Source: Anaerolineales bacterium
GTDB lineage: Bacteria; Chloroflexota; Anaerolineae; Anaerolineales; UBA4823
Length of the DNA stretch: 5,132 bases
NCBI GenBank assembly: GCA_028687395.1
Contig: JAQUAE010000167.1
Coordinates: forward strand, 1 to 5,132
Direction: 5' to 3'
The first letter of the stretch is position 1, and each line of letters begins with the position of its first letter. Below, piece by piece: positions 4,302 to 5,132 of the stretch. A program made the translations under genes and the position numbers. The notes under the pieces are model-generated. The model saw nothing but the letters and a program-made list of their open reading frames with translations, was not told the origin of the DNA and did no database searches.

Positions 4302-5132
4302 CTATTGCGCCAGCAGAGCGGATACGATGGTGTCGATGTTGTAACGCACCATGCCGATGTACGTGCCTTCCGGTGTACCCGGGTTGCCCATGGCGTCTGA
4401 GAAAAGCTGCCCCCCGACGCGCACCTGGTAGCCGCGGGCTTGCACTGCGGCCTGGACCGCCTCGATGTTGCGTTGCGGCACGGAGGATTCGACGAAGATA
4501 GCCGGAATGCGCCGGGCGACGATGAACTCCGCCAGCTCCTGCACGTCGGCGGTGCCGGCTTCGGTAGCCGTGCTGATGCCCTGCAGCCCGCGCACCTCGA
4601 AGGCGTACGCCCGCCCGAAGTAGTTGAACGCGTCGTGGGCGGTGATCAGTACTCGCTGCTGGGGCGGCACCTTAGCGGCTTGCTGGCGTACGTAAGCATC
4701 CAGGTCTTTTAGCTGGCTCAGGTATGCGGCGGCGTTGGCCTGAAACTGGCTGGCGTGGGTGGGGTCGAGCTCGACCAGGGCGTCGCGCACCGTCTCGGTA
4801 GCCGACATCCACAGGGAAACGTCGAACCAGACGTGCGGGTCGTAGTTCCCGGCGAACATCGGCGGCGCCAGCAAGACATCGCGCGGTATCGCAGCCGTCA
4901 CGGGCACCGTCCTCTTCTTGCCTTCCATCTTCTCGAAGACGGTGGCCATGGAGGCCTCCAGGTGGAGCCCGTTGTAGAAGATGATATCGGCGTCTGCCAG
5001 AGTGATGACGTTGCGCTCGCTGGCCTTGTAGAGATGGGGGTCAATGCCGGGTCCCATCAGCCCGGTGACTTGCACGCGTTCGCCGCCTACGTTCTTGACG
5101 ATGTCAGCGATCATGCCCGTGGTGGCCACGGC
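4302..5132 (-). CDS. troA: Metal ABC transporter substrate-binding protein (TroA-like), 5' end outside window
   Basis: The frame is open to the right edge, so the start and the signal peptide or lipobox are missing, probably about 35 residues. The 276 visible residues begin AVATTGMIADIV, the first beta-strand of cluster A-I (TroA/PsaA/ZnuA) metal-binding proteins. Counting from the first visible codon, the four ligands are His33 (DPHLY), His100 (YDPHVWFD), His166 (AHDAFNYF) and Asp246 (LFSDAMG). Their spacing (67, 66, 80) is close to the His68, His133, His199, Asp279 set I recall for T. pallidum TroA. Three His plus one Asp differs from the His2-Glu-Asp set of PsaA-type Mn binders. The C-terminal GTPEGTYIGMVRYNIDTIV is also TroA-like. 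There is no His-rich loop as in ZnuA. It ends with TAG 24 nt before the ATPase gene and should act outside the membrane, delivering Zn, Mn or Fe. Confidence 0.96.
   Translation of the reverse strand, partial: AVATTGMIADIVKNVGGERVQVTGLMGPGIDPHLYKASERNVITLADADIIFYNGLHLEASMATVFEKMEGKKRTVPVTAAIPRDVLLAPPMFAGNYDPHVWFDVSLWMSATETVRDALVELDPTHASQFQANAAAYLSQLKDLDAYVRQQAAKVPPQQRVLITAHDAFNYFGRAYAFEVRGLQGISTATEAGTADVQELAEFIVARRIPAIFVESSVPQRNIEAVQAAVQARGYQVRVGGQLFSDAMGNPGTPEGTYIGMVRYNIDTIVSALLAQ

Overview
All convincing genes in this window lie on the minus strand. The DNA is GC-rich, except for a visibly more AT-rich stretch at about 40-290. The main content is one tightly packed metal-uptake operon. Read in transcription order (right to left) it holds a TroA/PsaA/ZnuA-type solute-binding protein (its start lies beyond the right edge), an ABC ATPase, two ABC-3 membrane permeases, and a full-length DtxR-family regulator. 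This A-B-C-D-R order is the one I recall for the Treponema pallidum tro operon. The spacing is very tight: a 24-nt gap, a 26-nt overlap, a 4-nt ATGA overlap, then a 43-nt gap, with good Shine-Dalgarno (SD) sequences at each start.

The genes form one system. The binding protein captures a divalent transition metal (Mn, Zn or Fe) outside the membrane. The two permeases form the channel and the ATPase drives transport. The regulator would repress the operon when cell metal is sufficient. The operator and main promoter should lie upstream of the binding-protein gene, outside the window. The notable feature is that both permeases carry a cytoplasmic C-terminal tail that looks like a winged-helix domain, so the operon has three winged-helix modules, two of them attached to the transporter.

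Downstream of the regulator (positions 475-1) is a degraded zone. It has the first ~36 codons of a ROK-family polyphosphate glucokinase, which then breaks off. Next comes an intergenic stretch with several small inverted and direct repeats. At the left edge is the start of a new minus-strand gene whose first 13 residues (MSNDNKRLYRSRR) resemble PspC-domain proteins.

The organism is probably a Gram-positive-like or monoderm bacterium such as a member of Chloroflexota (Anaerolineae-like). This is inferred from GC content, a ppgK-type glucokinase remnant, the PspC-like start and the C-terminally extended metal permeases. It is not proven by any marker in the window. I see no tRNA, rRNA, CRISPR array, insertion sequence or transposase.
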